Origin: RGIG6919 sp045531905 | Lineage (GTDB): Bacteria > Bacillota > Clostridia > Lachnospirales > Lachnospiraceae | Length of the DNA: 64,000 nt | Direction: 5' to 3' | Assembly: GCA_045531905.1 (NCBI GenBank) | Contig: JAZSEY010000023.1 | Coordinates: forward strand, 9,864-73,863 | Part shown: positions 1 to 9,542 of the stretch, piece by piece | Position numbering within the stretch: the stretch's first letter is position 1 | Layout of the letters: every line of letters starts with the position of its first letter | Made by a program: the position numbers and the translations under genes | The notes under the pieces: model-generated | What the model was told of the DNA's origin: nothing | Databases searched by the model: none | What the model saw: only the letters and a program-made list of their open reading frames with translations

Positions 1-1539
1 TTGAGCTCCCCAACTTGTAATACATGCATACTCACCATAATTATTTAATTTTTCCATTTCTTGCTTATTATGAGTATTAACTACTTCAATTTGTTTGATC
101 GCTTCTTGTTCATTCAATATACCACTAAGGTCCATCTTATTATAAAAATAACATACATTAGCAGCCACTGAACCCAGCAACATTAAATAAATAAGTACAC
201 CATTATACTTTTTTAACACACAATAGTTTAGTGCTACAATAAGCACAAGTAACATTAACACATAACAAAAACTTTTCCATGTCAAAACATTATGTGGCAT
301 TAAATTATATAAGATATAAATTACTAATATTATAGACAGTATCCTATTATTGTTTACGTAATGATTTATTGTTTTACTTTCATTTGCGCACATTCTTATA
401 GATCTAATTCCATTAGCCGCTACTAACGAGGCAAAGAAATTGAACAAACATGCATACATAAATGGTTCTCGTAACACATTTAACAACGGAATATAATAAA
501 CAATTTCTGGAAAAACGATACCTAATGCATAGAAAAATGTGTAGACTAAACCGACAATAGACCACCTAAAAACTATCTGATTTTCCGCTTTTGCAAAAAG
601 ACCAACAATCAATAAGAGCAAAAAAATACCGCCTATTGATATCCAGTTAATCGTCGGAATCACATTAAAAACAGCTCTCAAATCATCGAAGGTACATCTT
701 AAAGAATAAAACGAACTAATTGGAACCGTTTGTGCTGTTTCTATCCATCCTACTTCAGGGACATATCTGTTGGACTCACTAATGTACACTAATTGCTGTA
801 CAATTACTGGGAAACATATAAAAATAGCTACAATCCCGGTCATTCCCATTTTCAATAATAGGTGCCACCATTCTTTGTTATTGATCATATGAAGAGTTAA
901 TAATACAGCTAAAAAGGCAACGATTATTACCAACATTTGCGACACACTTAACAAGGCTTCCAACACAAATAGTAAACATAAACAAACTGTTCCAGTCTTT
1001 TTATTTTCAAACATATAGAGAGTTGCTAGAACAATTAGAGGAAACCATGTGAATCCATCAAAATACACTATCCATGTATAAAATTTTGCAAAAGAAAATG
1101 CCATAACAGATAAAACGCAGATTACTACTGCATCTATCGATTTTGTTTTAAGTTTTCTCAACAAAAGATACAACCCAACAAAATATATAGAAATATGCAC
1201 TGCAAGATTAGCAGGAATAATGGCATAGGATAACACTTCCGTACTATTATCATAAAATAACCAACATAACAACCAATTCACGGGATAACTTGCTTGGGTA
1301 GCAGCTCCACCAATATCAGATACGCCTCCCCAAATATACGAATTCCAAAGTGGTAATTCACCATTATGCAAGCATTTTGCCACTGTTGAATATATTGCAT
1401 ATGTCAATGGTGCATTATCGCCATCCACACTTTGTATCCAGTGAGCAGAAAGCACAGTATAAATACATAATGAAAGACCTAATAAAAACACAATCCCTGC
1501 CAAAATGTTTTTTTTATTTATAACTTGTTGTATTTTCAT
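1..1539 (-). CDS. YfhO-like polytopic membrane protein, C-terminus outside window
   Basis: The frame is open from an ATG at 1539 to the window edge (513 codons, no stop). The ATG is preceded by AGAGAGG about 9 nt upstream. The protein begins with one membrane segment (about residues 11-30), then an outside loop containing DGDNAP and PLWNSYIWGG, then many hydrophobic segments. The PLWN-x-Y-x-x-GG loop after the first helix is a feature I associate with YfhO-type proteins, which are thought to modify teichoic acids or other surface glycans by lipid-linked sugar transfer. It is the last visible gene of the polysaccharide operon, 33 nt after the acyltransferase gene. Other large membrane glycosyltransferases would also fit. 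Confidence 0.7.
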   Translation of the reverse strand, partial: MKIQQVINKKNILAGIVFLLGLSLCIYTVLSAHWIQSVDGDNAPLTYAIYSTVAKCLHNGELPLWNSYIWGGVSDIGGAATQASYPVNWLLCWLFYDNSTEVLSYAIIPANLAVHISIYFVGLYLLLRKLKTKSIDAVVICVLSVMAFSFAKFYTWIVYFDGFTWFPLIVLATLYMFENKKTGTVCLCLLFVLEALLSVSQMLVIIVAFLAVLLTLHMINNKEWWHLLLKMGMTGIVAIFICFPVIVQQLVYISESNRYVPEVGWIETAQTVPISSFYSLRCTFDDLRAVFNVIPTINWISIGGIFLLLLIVGLFAKAENQIVFRWSIVGLVYTFFYALGIVFPEIVYYIPLLNVLREPFMYACLFNFFASLVAANGIRSIRMCANESKTINHYVNNNRILSIILVIYILYNLMPHNVLTWKSFCYVLMLLVLIVALNYCVLKKYNGVLIYLMLLGSVAANVCYFYNKMDLSGILNEQEAIKQIEVVNTHNKQEMEKLNNYGEYACITSWGAQ

Positions 1540-1572
1540 TTATTATTCCTCTCTGTACAAAAACTATTTTTA

Positions 1573-3225
1573 TTATTCGATATAGATTCTTTTAATCAAT
1601 CCACTAAGTTCTCTACTATCTGCACTTCCATCATCAGGTTTATGTATACCATTAAAATCAAAAGTTATCATATAAGTATCTGCACTAACCATTGCTGCTA
1701 TATCATAAGTCATGTCAAAATTTGAATTTGATGAAATATCAATAGTATCTAATAAATAATCACCTACATAAATATCCAATTTAGTTACTTCTGTAAACGT
1801 ATCCGGTACATAACCACTAAAGGATAGTCTAGACTTGTGTTTGCTATTAATAACAATTGTCCCTTTGTCTGCAATCCACCTATATTCCTCATCAGTAGTC
1901 TGCGGTTGCCATCCATCTTCAAATTTTACAATATTGTCTGATATATTCGTAGGAAAATATAAATCAATAGGCTCCTGTGTACGATAAAATTGGACCATTA
2001 AAGTCAGTGCAACCGATAGATAACAAATTACCAACAATCCAGTTGATATTAAGTCTTTTTTTACCTTCAAGACATCACTAACCGTTTTATGCTTAATTTT
2101 AATATCAATATTAGATATTGTATTTACAACTTTCTTTATAAAAATACCATTGGTGCCAATTAAAACATTCACAACAGGTATCTTTTTTAAGAGAATCCAA
2201 GTTATAACAGCTATTGATTCTGATATCATTACAATTAACCACCAAAATTTGTTACTAATTTCTTCACTTGGTGTAAGACGTGCAATTTCACTAAATTCTG
2301 CTATACCCAAATAATAGAATAACATAAAAATCATCTTAAAAACAATAAAATGAAATAATACCACACCCATAGTGTTTTGACCAATTCTAGCACAAAGTTG
2401 GATAAATGGTTTGTATCTAATCTTTCCCAATAATGAAGCCAAACAATACAACCATATAATTCCCACTAGACTCGTAAATGTGTTTAGCCATATATTATTC
2501 AATTCTGTGGATATGTAATCCATTGTCACATTTTTTATGTTTGCACATAAGAATATAATTATAGTAGTTACTAATAAGCCACATATGCTAGTAGCAACTT
2601 TAATTTTATCCAACTTTCTTCCTATTATCCTATTTGCAACAAATCCCAATCCATACCAAAAATTTGCTATTAAAGCAAGATTAATATGCCAATCATGCAT
2701 TACCCCTTTACGAATTGCTAAATATCCTAGGAAATAGATAAGTAACACATATCCAACATATAAGGGCAACTTTTTATTTGCTATTATCCAACACAATTTT
2801 GCAATTATTGAAACGACAAAAAGTGTTACGCAAAACCATGCTGCCCCCAATAGCCATGTATAGATAGAACCTCTCAAAAAGAACTCTTTAATGATAGCGA
2901 AGAAACCAACATAATTTAAATCACCAAACAGCGTACTATAATAATCATACCTATAACTAATTTCCATAAGACCCGCATTGATGATTATCAATGTCAGTAA
3001 AGGAAGCATCAAGGTATATCCTTTCTTAATTATTGTTGTCAGGAATCCTTCAGAATCAAACCTTGCAACATATCCTGATATAAAAAAGAAAGCAGACAAA
3101 TGAAATTGATAAATATACAAATTAAATTTGCCTGTTGCATGACCAATTACCATGAGCGTAATAGCCAACGCCTTAAAAATGTCTACCCATATAATTCGTC
3201 TTTTTGTCTGCATGCTTCCTGTCAT
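1573..3225 (-). CDS. Acyltransferase family 3 membrane protein with extra C-terminal beta domain
   Basis: Residues about 10-380 form an acyltransferase_3 (OafA/WecH-like) bundle: IIWVDIFKALAI is followed by the family's GH pair (VIGHATG) and an FHLSAFFFISGY segment. Such proteins move acetyl or other acyl groups onto surface polysaccharides. After a further membrane helix (about residues 400-420) comes a roughly 130-residue extracytoplasmic, beta-rich tail not found in the minimal family, possibly glycan-binding. I place the start at 3225 because AGGAGGGCG lies 5-8 nt before that ATG; an in-frame ATG at 3252 has no such site. The gene lies 33 nt after the bifunctional glycosyltransferase gene and probably decorates the operon's polymer. 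The acyl donor and target are not visible. Confidence 0.88.
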   Translation of the reverse strand: MTGSMQTKRRIIWVDIFKALAITLMVIGHATGKFNLYIYQFHLSAFFFISGYVARFDSEGFLTTIIKKGYTLMLPLLTLIIINAGLMEISYRYDYYSTLFGDLNYVGFFAIIKEFFLRGSIYTWLLGAAWFCVTLFVVSIIAKLCWIIANKKLPLYVGYVLLIYFLGYLAIRKGVMHDWHINLALIANFWYGLGFVANRIIGRKLDKIKVATSICGLLVTTIIIFLCANIKNVTMDYISTELNNIWLNTFTSLVGIIWLYCLASLLGKIRYKPFIQLCARIGQNTMGVVLFHFIVFKMIFMLFYYLGIAEFSEIARLTPSEEISNKFWWLIVMISESIAVITWILLKKIPVVNVLIGTNGIFIKKVVNTISNIDIKIKHKTVSDVLKVKKDLISTGLLVICYLSVALTLMVQFYRTQEPIDLYFPTNISDNIVKFEDGWQPQTTDEEYRWIADKGTIVINSKHKSRLSFSGYVPDTFTEVTKLDIYVGDYLLDTIDISSNSNFDMTYDIAAMVSADTYMITFDFNGIHKPDDGSADSRELSGLIKRIYIE

Positions 3226-3258
3226 TAGTCGCCCTCCTAACAACATGCTCAAAACATG

Positions 3259-6177
3259 TTAAACTTCCATATCCGCCAACAATACTCGTTTAGCTTCATC
3301 CTCAGTAAAGTACTTTGTAATAAACTCTCCACCTGCATCGGACATAGCCTTTAACTGGTCGTAGTCCTCATATAACTTGCAGATAACATCAACCATCTTA
3401 TCGGCATCATCTTCTACAACCATGTTTCCAACAGCATCATCTAATCCTTCTGCTCCAATTGTAGTTGTAACCAAAGGGATCTGGAAATAAGCAGATTCTA
3501 CTACCTTACCCTTAACACCAGCACCAACACGAAGTGGAACCACCGCCATTCTACTGGTACGGTATAACTCCTCTAACGCATCATCCGGTACAAATCCAAG
3601 AATCTTAATGTTATCACTGGCAAGCTCTTTCACCTCTTGCGGCACGCTACCACCAGCGACATACCATACCATATCCGGGTATTTCTCAAGAATCTTAGGA
3701 AACACTTCCTTACCAAACCACACCACTGCATCTATATTAGGCGGATGTCCAAAGCCTCCTACATACATGATATTGTTACGTGTGCTGAAGTCCTTATTAA
3801 CACCCTCTGGCAACTCATCATAGATATACAGCGGAATATTTCTCACAGGGGTATCTGGAAATGCCTCCTGCATAATCTTCTGCTCATAATTACCTACTAC
3901 ATGTCCAACATCTGTCTTCTCAAACAACTCATATTCAATCTTCTTCCACTTCTCAGATGACTTTAACTTCTCCTCATCACCTGTCAGTTCATATTCTCTG
4001 CGCTCACGAATATGATGTAAGTCATGCGCAAAGTAGAGAATCTTGGCATTTGAATATTCTTTAACGATATCAATATACTTGATTGAAATATGTGGTCTCT
4101 GCAAATAAATATAATCGAAATAATGTGCATTATCCTTTAACCACTGCTGCCAATTGTTGTAATAGTAATTACCATACAGCACTTCTATACCAAACTGATT
4201 TAACTGCTCTGTGTATGGTTGCTGTGGATAAAAGTTATCACCAATAAAGGTTACCTTCATCCCCATCTTTACAAACATTTGCAGATACATATAGGTACAC
4301 TTTCCACCAGCATCTTTATCATGATTTGGCACATAATGATCAACTACTAAAATATGCTTCTTATTTCTACTTCTATCCTTCGCCAAAAATACATTTTCAC
4401 CATTTGGAAAATGCTCCGCTTTCAGGACATCTTTCCACTTTTCATAAAACTTCTTCTGGTTAACAATCTGGTACTCCTTCTGCCCAGAAGATGTATCCGT
4501 TCCATTAGAAACGCCTTCAAAATGTACCACCATAGACAACGGCTGATACATTACCTTATATCCATGCTTGCGAACCTCAAATGCTAAATCCGTATCCTCA
4601 TAATACGCAGGTGCAAATCTGTCATCAAATCCACCAATCTCTTCCCACAGAGACTTTCGAATCATAATTGCGGCACCGGAAATATAATCTGCTTCCTTCA
4701 CATAATTAAATTCAGGTTCCAAAGGTCCTCGTTGATGACCATAATTCCAAGCAGAACCATCTTTCCACAAGATGCCTCCAGCCTCTTGTAACGCGCCATC
4801 CGGATAGAGCAATTTAGAACCTACCATTCCTATCTGTTCATCTCTATCCATCAATTCTAACAAGCTAGCAAGCCAATTTTCTTGCACTTGTGTATCGTTA
4901 TTCAAGAAGAAAATATATTCACCCTTTGCATGCTTTGCTGCATGGTTACAATTTCTAAGAAAACGCATATTCTCTGGCGTTCTAGCAACTACAAGGTTCT
5001 CTACAATCTGCTCAATATCCTTTGTCAAATCAGTAGAACAATCATCCGCCAAAATTACTTCATATGCAATCCCATCTGTATACTTGATAATACTTTTCAA
5101 ACAGTTATAAGTATAATGAAATTGATTATATACTGGCAACACAATAGATACCAAAGGCTTCTCGCACTTTGGCAATTGTAGTTTCTCCACATCTGCAATT
5201 GTAAACATATGCTCATTCACCGGGAACAAATCCAGCTTGATACGCTCTATATCCTGTCCCGCATTTACTGTAGCAGCATCCAATCTATTTGCAACACTTT
5301 CCGGACTTTCCGTTTTCATATATTTTAATGTTCTGGCAATTCGAGATGGTGTGCATTTTTTTAACATATAAATCGGATGCTTTATAAACTTCTTTGCAAA
5401 TTTTGCAATTAATCGTCTCTTGCTTCCCTGTGGGAACATCTTATCTTTAATTTTCCACCAAACCTTCAACACTCTCACACCTTTAGAATTCAGTAAATTA
5501 ACATAATCTCGTTCTGTCTCTAAAAGTTGTTCAATATGACCATTCTTGCATATAATTTGATTTGCTTTCTCTTGCAATTCGTTTTGCTTTTCTTGCAGTT
5601 CATTTTGCTTTTCTTGCAGTTCATTTTGCTTTTCCCGCAATTCATTTTCCTTGTTTTGTATTTCCTTCTCTTTCGAATACAACATACTATTTAGCTTTTC
5701 ACACTTCTGATCAAGGCCATTAATCAGCGAACCTACAGCATCATTCGAATAAGGTGTTTCTAAAAAATTCATGTTATTCATATTAAAGCTAGTATCGAAA
5801 TACTGTTTATACACATTAAAAGAAATATCTTGGTTCACCCATAATTTCAATGTTATACTGACATCATCTACATTGATACATGCATTTTTTAAATAATATA
5901 TAACTTCCTTTGATAAATATACATTATCATCATATTGCAACACATTTTGAACAATAATACTCTTTTGATTACAAGTAGCAGCCATCACATGAATCTGTGA
6001 CGGCTGATCAATCACCAGTTTAAACCAAACATCACCTATCTCAGTTTGTTTCTTGACATGAAATTTAAACTCAAAGACGTGGTCATTTTCTTTTGCAACA
6101 GCGTAATACTCTTTTTGACTATTATTGACATACCTTACAAATAAATATCCTTTTAAATACATCATTTCATTACTCAT
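3259..6177 (-). CDS. Bifunctional GT2-GT4 glycosyltransferase with coiled coil
   Basis: A 972-residue protein. Residues 1-150 are a beta-rich N-terminal domain. About 165-215 is a coiled coil with repeated NELQEKQ heptads. From about 340 there is a GT-A family 2 domain (SIVLPVYNQ, ADDCSTD, FLNNDTQ). From about 610 to the end there is a GT-B family 4 domain (VVDHYVP, NNIMYVGGFGHPPN, VPLRVGAGVKGKVVES). It probably adds two different sugars to a lipid-linked chain at the cytoplasmic membrane face. The ATG overlaps the end of the pyruvyltransferase gene by 8 bp, which suggests translational coupling. Fusions of this kind occur in rhamnan and O-antigen clusters; the sugar specificity cannot be read here. 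Confidence 0.9.
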   Translation of the reverse strand: MSNEMMYLKGYLFVRYVNNSQKEYYAVAKENDHVFEFKFHVKKQTEIGDVWFKLVIDQPSQIHVMAATCNQKSIIVQNVLQYDDNVYLSKEVIYYLKNACINVDDVSITLKLWVNQDISFNVYKQYFDTSFNMNNMNFLETPYSNDAVGSLINGLDQKCEKLNSMLYSKEKEIQNKENELREKQNELQEKQNELQEKQNELQEKANQIICKNGHIEQLLETERDYVNLLNSKGVRVLKVWWKIKDKMFPQGSKRRLIAKFAKKFIKHPIYMLKKCTPSRIARTLKYMKTESPESVANRLDAATVNAGQDIERIKLDLFPVNEHMFTIADVEKLQLPKCEKPLVSIVLPVYNQFHYTYNCLKSIIKYTDGIAYEVILADDCSTDLTKDIEQIVENLVVARTPENMRFLRNCNHAAKHAKGEYIFFLNNDTQVQENWLASLLELMDRDEQIGMVGSKLLYPDGALQEAGGILWKDGSAWNYGHQRGPLEPEFNYVKEADYISGAAIMIRKSLWEEIGGFDDRFAPAYYEDTDLAFEVRKHGYKVMYQPLSMVVHFEGVSNGTDTSSGQKEYQIVNQKKFYEKWKDVLKAEHFPNGENVFLAKDRSRNKKHILVVDHYVPNHDKDAGGKCTYMYLQMFVKMGMKVTFIGDNFYPQQPYTEQLNQFGIEVLYGNYYYNNWQQWLKDNAHYFDYIYLQRPHISIKYIDIVKEYSNAKILYFAHDLHHIRERREYELTGDEEKLKSSEKWKKIEYELFEKTDVGHVVGNYEQKIMQEAFPDTPVRNIPLYIYDELPEGVNKDFSTRNNIMYVGGFGHPPNIDAVVWFGKEVFPKILEKYPDMVWYVAGGSVPQEVKELASDNIKILGFVPDDALEELYRTSRMAVVPLRVGAGVKGKVVESAYFQIPLVTTTIGAEGLDDAVGNMVVEDDADKMVDVICKLYEDYDQLKAMSDAGGEFITKYFTEDEAKRVLLADMEV
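5561..5644. repeat. Four 21-bp tandem repeats coding coiled-coil heptads
   Basis: Four consecutive 21-bp units (unit reads TTTTGCTTTTCTTGCAGTTC plus one base) lie within the glycosyltransferase gene. The two central units are identical and the outer ones differ by a few bases. Each encodes one heptad of the NELQEKQ type at residues about 179-206. The length is a multiple of three, so gain or loss of units would only lengthen or shorten the coil. Confidence 0.9.
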
Positions 6178-7267
6178 CTTCTACTACGCCTCCAATTATA
6201 CAATCTACAAGCCTATCATAATGTACATCAGTCTTCTTTTGCAAATCAGATACTATATCATATTCTTGCTTTCCAGATTGTTCTAACTCCTGCTGTATCA
6301 TATTCATTATTGAATTCACATCAGATATTATATGTGCATTCCCACTCAACCAGTGATATAACCCATCCATTTTTCCTACTATTGAAGTATACATATCAAA
6401 AATAATTACTGGTACTCTGTTTATCTGAGCAGTTAAAGTTCCATGTAAGCTCGTTCCTATGAAAAGCTTTGCCCCTGCGATTACACTATATATATCTTCA
6501 ACGCTAAGTAAATTGTTAAAAACTAATACACCCTCATCAGCAAACTCACTCATTTTCTCTGCTATAACCCTATCTGTATGACAATAATTGATTGGTAGAA
6601 TTACGATTTTATAGTTATATTGACGCTTAATTTCTTGTATTACATCTATCAACTGATCAACTTGATATAATGTACCATATTGAATTACAATGTACTCTCC
6701 GTCAATGATTTGTTTGTATGGTAAATATCTCTGCAAATTCCACAATGAATCCGGTACACACATACACGTTGGTATGATAGAAACCAATCTTTCATAAGAG
6801 TACTTATCCCTTACGGAAACATATCTAGCTTCTGATAAGTAATTAATTATAATATTCTTTTCCTCTTTGGAAAAGGCATTCGGTATTCCCACACTATTAA
6901 TTACATAAGGAATTCCTTGCGATTTAGCAAAATCAATAGGCATCTTCCATAAATATCCTGGTTCGTACGTTAATTCCATTCCATCTTCATCATGAAATAC
7001 AATCGGCTTAAAATGTAATAATTCTCCTCCACCAATGATAATCATGTCAAAATGATATTGTGCATGAATTTCCTCAAATTTCTGATAAGAAAATACTTTT
7101 GTTTCATTACTATATAAATGATCTGTACCATTAGGAGCAAATAATATAATATTGTCCAGGTTGGATACTCTCTTTCTTAATTCATATTCAACTGCGATTG
7201 GAAACAAAGCATCTCCATAACTTATCACATCAAAAGCGCCACAAACCGCTACATTATAACTACTCAT
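6170..7267 (-). CDS. Polysaccharide pyruvyltransferase family protein
   Basis: A 365-residue protein matching the polysaccharide pyruvyltransferase family (CsaB/GumL-like). It starts with GAFDVISYGDALFP, has an IIIGGGELLHF glycine motif near residue 78, and the late GTSLHGTLTAQINRVPVI motif that is the most conserved part of the family. Members move pyruvate from phosphoenolpyruvate onto a sugar to make an acidic ketal, or act in related surface-polymer steps. The ATG follows AAGGGTGGC. The gene follows wzt by 10 nt, and its stop overlaps the next start. Its likely role is to add negative charge to the exported polymer; some family members have other functions. Confidence 0.87.
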   Translation of the reverse strand: MSSYNVAVCGAFDVISYGDALFPIAVEYELRKRVSNLDNIILFAPNGTDHLYSNETKVFSYQKFEEIHAQYHFDMIIIGGGELLHFKPIVFHDEDGMELTYEPGYLWKMPIDFAKSQGIPYVINSVGIPNAFSKEEKNIIINYLSEARYVSVRDKYSYERLVSIIPTCMCVPDSLWNLQRYLPYKQIIDGEYIVIQYGTLYQVDQLIDVIQEIKRQYNYKIVILPINYCHTDRVIAEKMSEFADEGVLVFNNLLSVEDIYSVIAGAKLFIGTSLHGTLTAQINRVPVIIFDMYTSIVGKMDGLYHWLSGNAHIISDVNSIMNMIQQELEQSGKQEYDIVSDLQKKTDVHYDRLVDCIIGGVVEDE

Positions 7268-7277
7268 ACTGCCACCC

Positions 7278-8708
7278 TTAACTTAATTCAGTATAATCCT
7301 CTTGCATCAGAATCTCCCCATTTATCGTCCAGCAATGCTGCATATCTACAATGCCAGAAGAATGCTGACTAGGAGTTTTTATATCAAAATTCAAAACACT
7401 ATATAATGCATCCGATATTGTATTATCTTTTTCTATAATAATGTCCATCATAAATTTGGACTCTAAAAGATCAACACTCGGTATCTGCAATTCGAGCATT
7501 TCCTTATTCTTAAATTCATATTTACGTCCATTTTCAAGTTTCAAGGAAAAGCCTGCTGAATATATCCAATCAGCTCTTGTAATACACACAGAAATTGTTC
7601 CTTCGATTCTATCTAAGACTTGCTTCTCATACTCCATTTCAACAATCATAGTTTCACCAGTTTTAAACTTCTGGCATTCTTCCCGCTTCTCGTTCAGAAG
7701 ACGAACCTTGGTAAAGACAACTTCACCCGTTCCCTCTCTTCTGGCATCCGGTCCACACTGCTTACAAATTTCTCTACAAGTAGCATTTTTCGCCTTTCGT
7801 TCTTCTTCCTGGCGTTTTCTCTTGTTCTCTTCTTCTTCCTTCTTCTTCGCTTCCTCTTTCTCGCGCTTCTTTTGCTGCGCCTCAGCCTTTTTCTGTTCTT
7901 CCTCTTCCTGCTTTCTTCTCTCCTCAGCTTCCTTCTGCATCACATATTCCTGTTCCGCACGTTCCAAACGGTCATATTCCATGGAATCCAGGTATTGTTT
8001 GCAAATTGCACGTGGGGCACCATCCTCTTTAATTAAACCGTTCTCAATCCAAATGGCTCTATCACAGATTTTCTCAATCTGTCCTAAGGCATGGGAAACA
8101 ATCACGATGGTAGTTCCATTTCGTTTTACATCTCTTAATTTCTGGAAGCATTTTTCCTGGAAGTTTACATCTCCTACAGCAAGAATTTCATCAATTAACA
8201 GTACATCTGCGTCCACATTAATGGCAACAGAAAAAGCCAGTCTCATATACATACCCGATGAGTACGTACGAACTGGATTATCTATAAATTCCTCTAACTC
8301 AGAAAAACGAATGATGTCGTCTACTCGCGCGTCAATTTCCTTTCTTGTGAGTCCAAAAATAGAGGCATTAATATATATATTTTCTCTACCAGTCATATCT
8401 TCATGGAATCCGGCACCAAGCTCGATCAAACTAGATACCTTTCCATTGATTTCCACCGTTCCTTCATTAGGATAAATGATACGATTCAAAAGTTTTAGCG
8501 TGGTACTTTTTCCACAACCGTTTTTACCAATGAGACCTACTGCCTCACCCTTTTTAATATCAAAACTCACTCCATTTAAGACCCATCTGTCCTCATGCTT
8601 GTTTCGGTTCGCAAAAATCAATCGCTCCTTCAGCATGTGACCTTTGTCAAAATAGACCTTAAACTTCTTTTTCATATCTCTTACTTCTATAGCATTATTC
8701 GGGTTCAT
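7278..8708 (-). CDS. wzt: Polysaccharide ABC exporter ATPase (Wzt-like) with charged helix and carbohydrate-binding tail
   Basis: The first 240 residues are an ABC ATPase of the TagH/Wzt group: Walker A GKNGCGKST (61-69), signature YSSGM (149-153), Walker B VLLIDE (169-174), and switch histidine in VSHAL. About 245-310 is an almost uninterrupted Glu/Lys/Arg/Gln run, probably a long single helix. About 325-476 is a beta-rich domain placed like the Wzt C-terminal domain, which in known systems recognises the finished chain. The start ATG shares one base with the stop of the permease gene, so the two are coupled. It should power export of the operon's polymer across the membrane. Confidence 0.93.
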   Translation of the reverse strand: MNPNNAIEVRDMKKKFKVYFDKGHMLKERLIFANRNKHEDRWVLNGVSFDIKKGEAVGLIGKNGCGKSTTLKLLNRIIYPNEGTVEINGKVSSLIELGAGFHEDMTGRENIYINASIFGLTRKEIDARVDDIIRFSELEEFIDNPVRTYSSGMYMRLAFSVAINVDADVLLIDEILAVGDVNFQEKCFQKLRDVKRNGTTIVIVSHALGQIEKICDRAIWIENGLIKEDGAPRAICKQYLDSMEYDRLERAEQEYVMQKEAEERRKQEEEEQKKAEAQQKKREKEEAKKKEEEENKRKRQEEERKAKNATCREICKQCGPDARREGTGEVVFTKVRLLNEKREECQKFKTGETMIVEMEYEKQVLDRIEGTISVCITRADWIYSAGFSLKLENGRKYEFKNKEMLELQIPSVDLLESKFMMDIIIEKDNTISDALYSVLNFDIKTPSQHSSGIVDMQHCWTINGEILMQEDYTELS

Positions 8709-9487
8709 TATAATTCCTCCGCAAAGTTTCTTTCCATTTTTCTAAAGGCAACCACACCGATTATCAATACAACAATACCGAACGCGCCGGCTAATAGCAA
8801 GGTTCCCATCTTTGGAATCTGTTCAAAGTATAAAATCTGCTGATATGCCTGAATCACAGGAGTCATCGGATTAAAATAGTACACACCTCTTAACTGCTCA
8901 GGCACCATATCAATCGTATACATAATTGGTGTCAAGTATATCCACGCCATCATAATAACACTTACAATATGTTCCATATCTCTAAAGTAAATCGTAAGGC
9001 CCGATACTATCATGGTAAATCCTAATGCCATAATATACTCTATAATCATAACCAACGGCAGAAACAATAATGCCACCGCACTGAAGCCTCTTCCAGAGAA
9101 TATAATGACTGCAAATATCATCACAAAACAAAATAGCATATTGATAAATGCACTGGTAACGAATGAAATTGGCAATACCTCTCTAGGAAAATATATTTTT
9201 TTGACCATTTCAGATTGATTCTTAATACACATGGTTCCACCAGACACCGCTGTGCTAAAGAATATCCACGGAATCATTCCACTAATCAGATACACATAAA
9301 ACTGCTCAATTCCGGTTCTCATGATAAACTGAAATACAAACGTGTATACCAATATCTGACATAATGGATTAATAAAGGTCCACAAAAACCCCAAAACAGA
9401 GGCTTTGTATCTACCTCGTAAATCTCTTCTTACTAAACTGAAAATCATTTCTCTGTATTGATATATTTCCTTGAACTTCTGTCCCAT
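8708..9487 (-). CDS. wzm: Polysaccharide ABC exporter permease (Wzm/TagG-like)
   Basis: A 259-residue ABC-2 type permease with about six membrane segments. It has the N-terminal amphipathic start FKEIYQYREMIFSLVRRDLRGRYK and the NPLCQILVY and YLTPIMY regions usual in TagG/Wzm/KpsM proteins. It forms the channel half of the exporter with the adjacent ATPase. The start at 9487 is chosen because AGAGGAG lies 7 nt upstream; an in-frame TTG two codons earlier would crowd that site. A gap of 55 nt separates it from the glycosyltransferase gene before it. Confidence 0.93.
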   Translation of the reverse strand: MGQKFKEIYQYREMIFSLVRRDLRGRYKASVLGFLWTFINPLCQILVYTFVFQFIMRTGIEQFYVYLISGMIPWIFFSTAVSGGTMCIKNQSEMVKKIYFPREVLPISFVTSAFINMLFCFVMIFAVIIFSGRGFSAVALLFLPLVMIIEYIMALGFTMIVSGLTIYFRDMEHIVSVIMMAWIYLTPIMYTIDMVPEQLRGVYYFNPMTPVIQAYQQILYFEQIPKMGTLLLAGAFGIVVLIIGVVAFRKMERNFAEEL

Positions 9488-9542
9488 AACCAAACTCCTC
9501 TAGTCTGTATTTTATCTAATAATCATGACGTTACCGATTTTA

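Noticed and set aside
7441..8475. Long plus-strand open frame opposite the Wzt gene (344 codons)
   Set aside because: It has very Ser/Phe-rich, low-complexity content caused by the Lys/Glu-rich helix on the other strand, no ribosome site, and lies wholly within a clear ABC ATPase gene.
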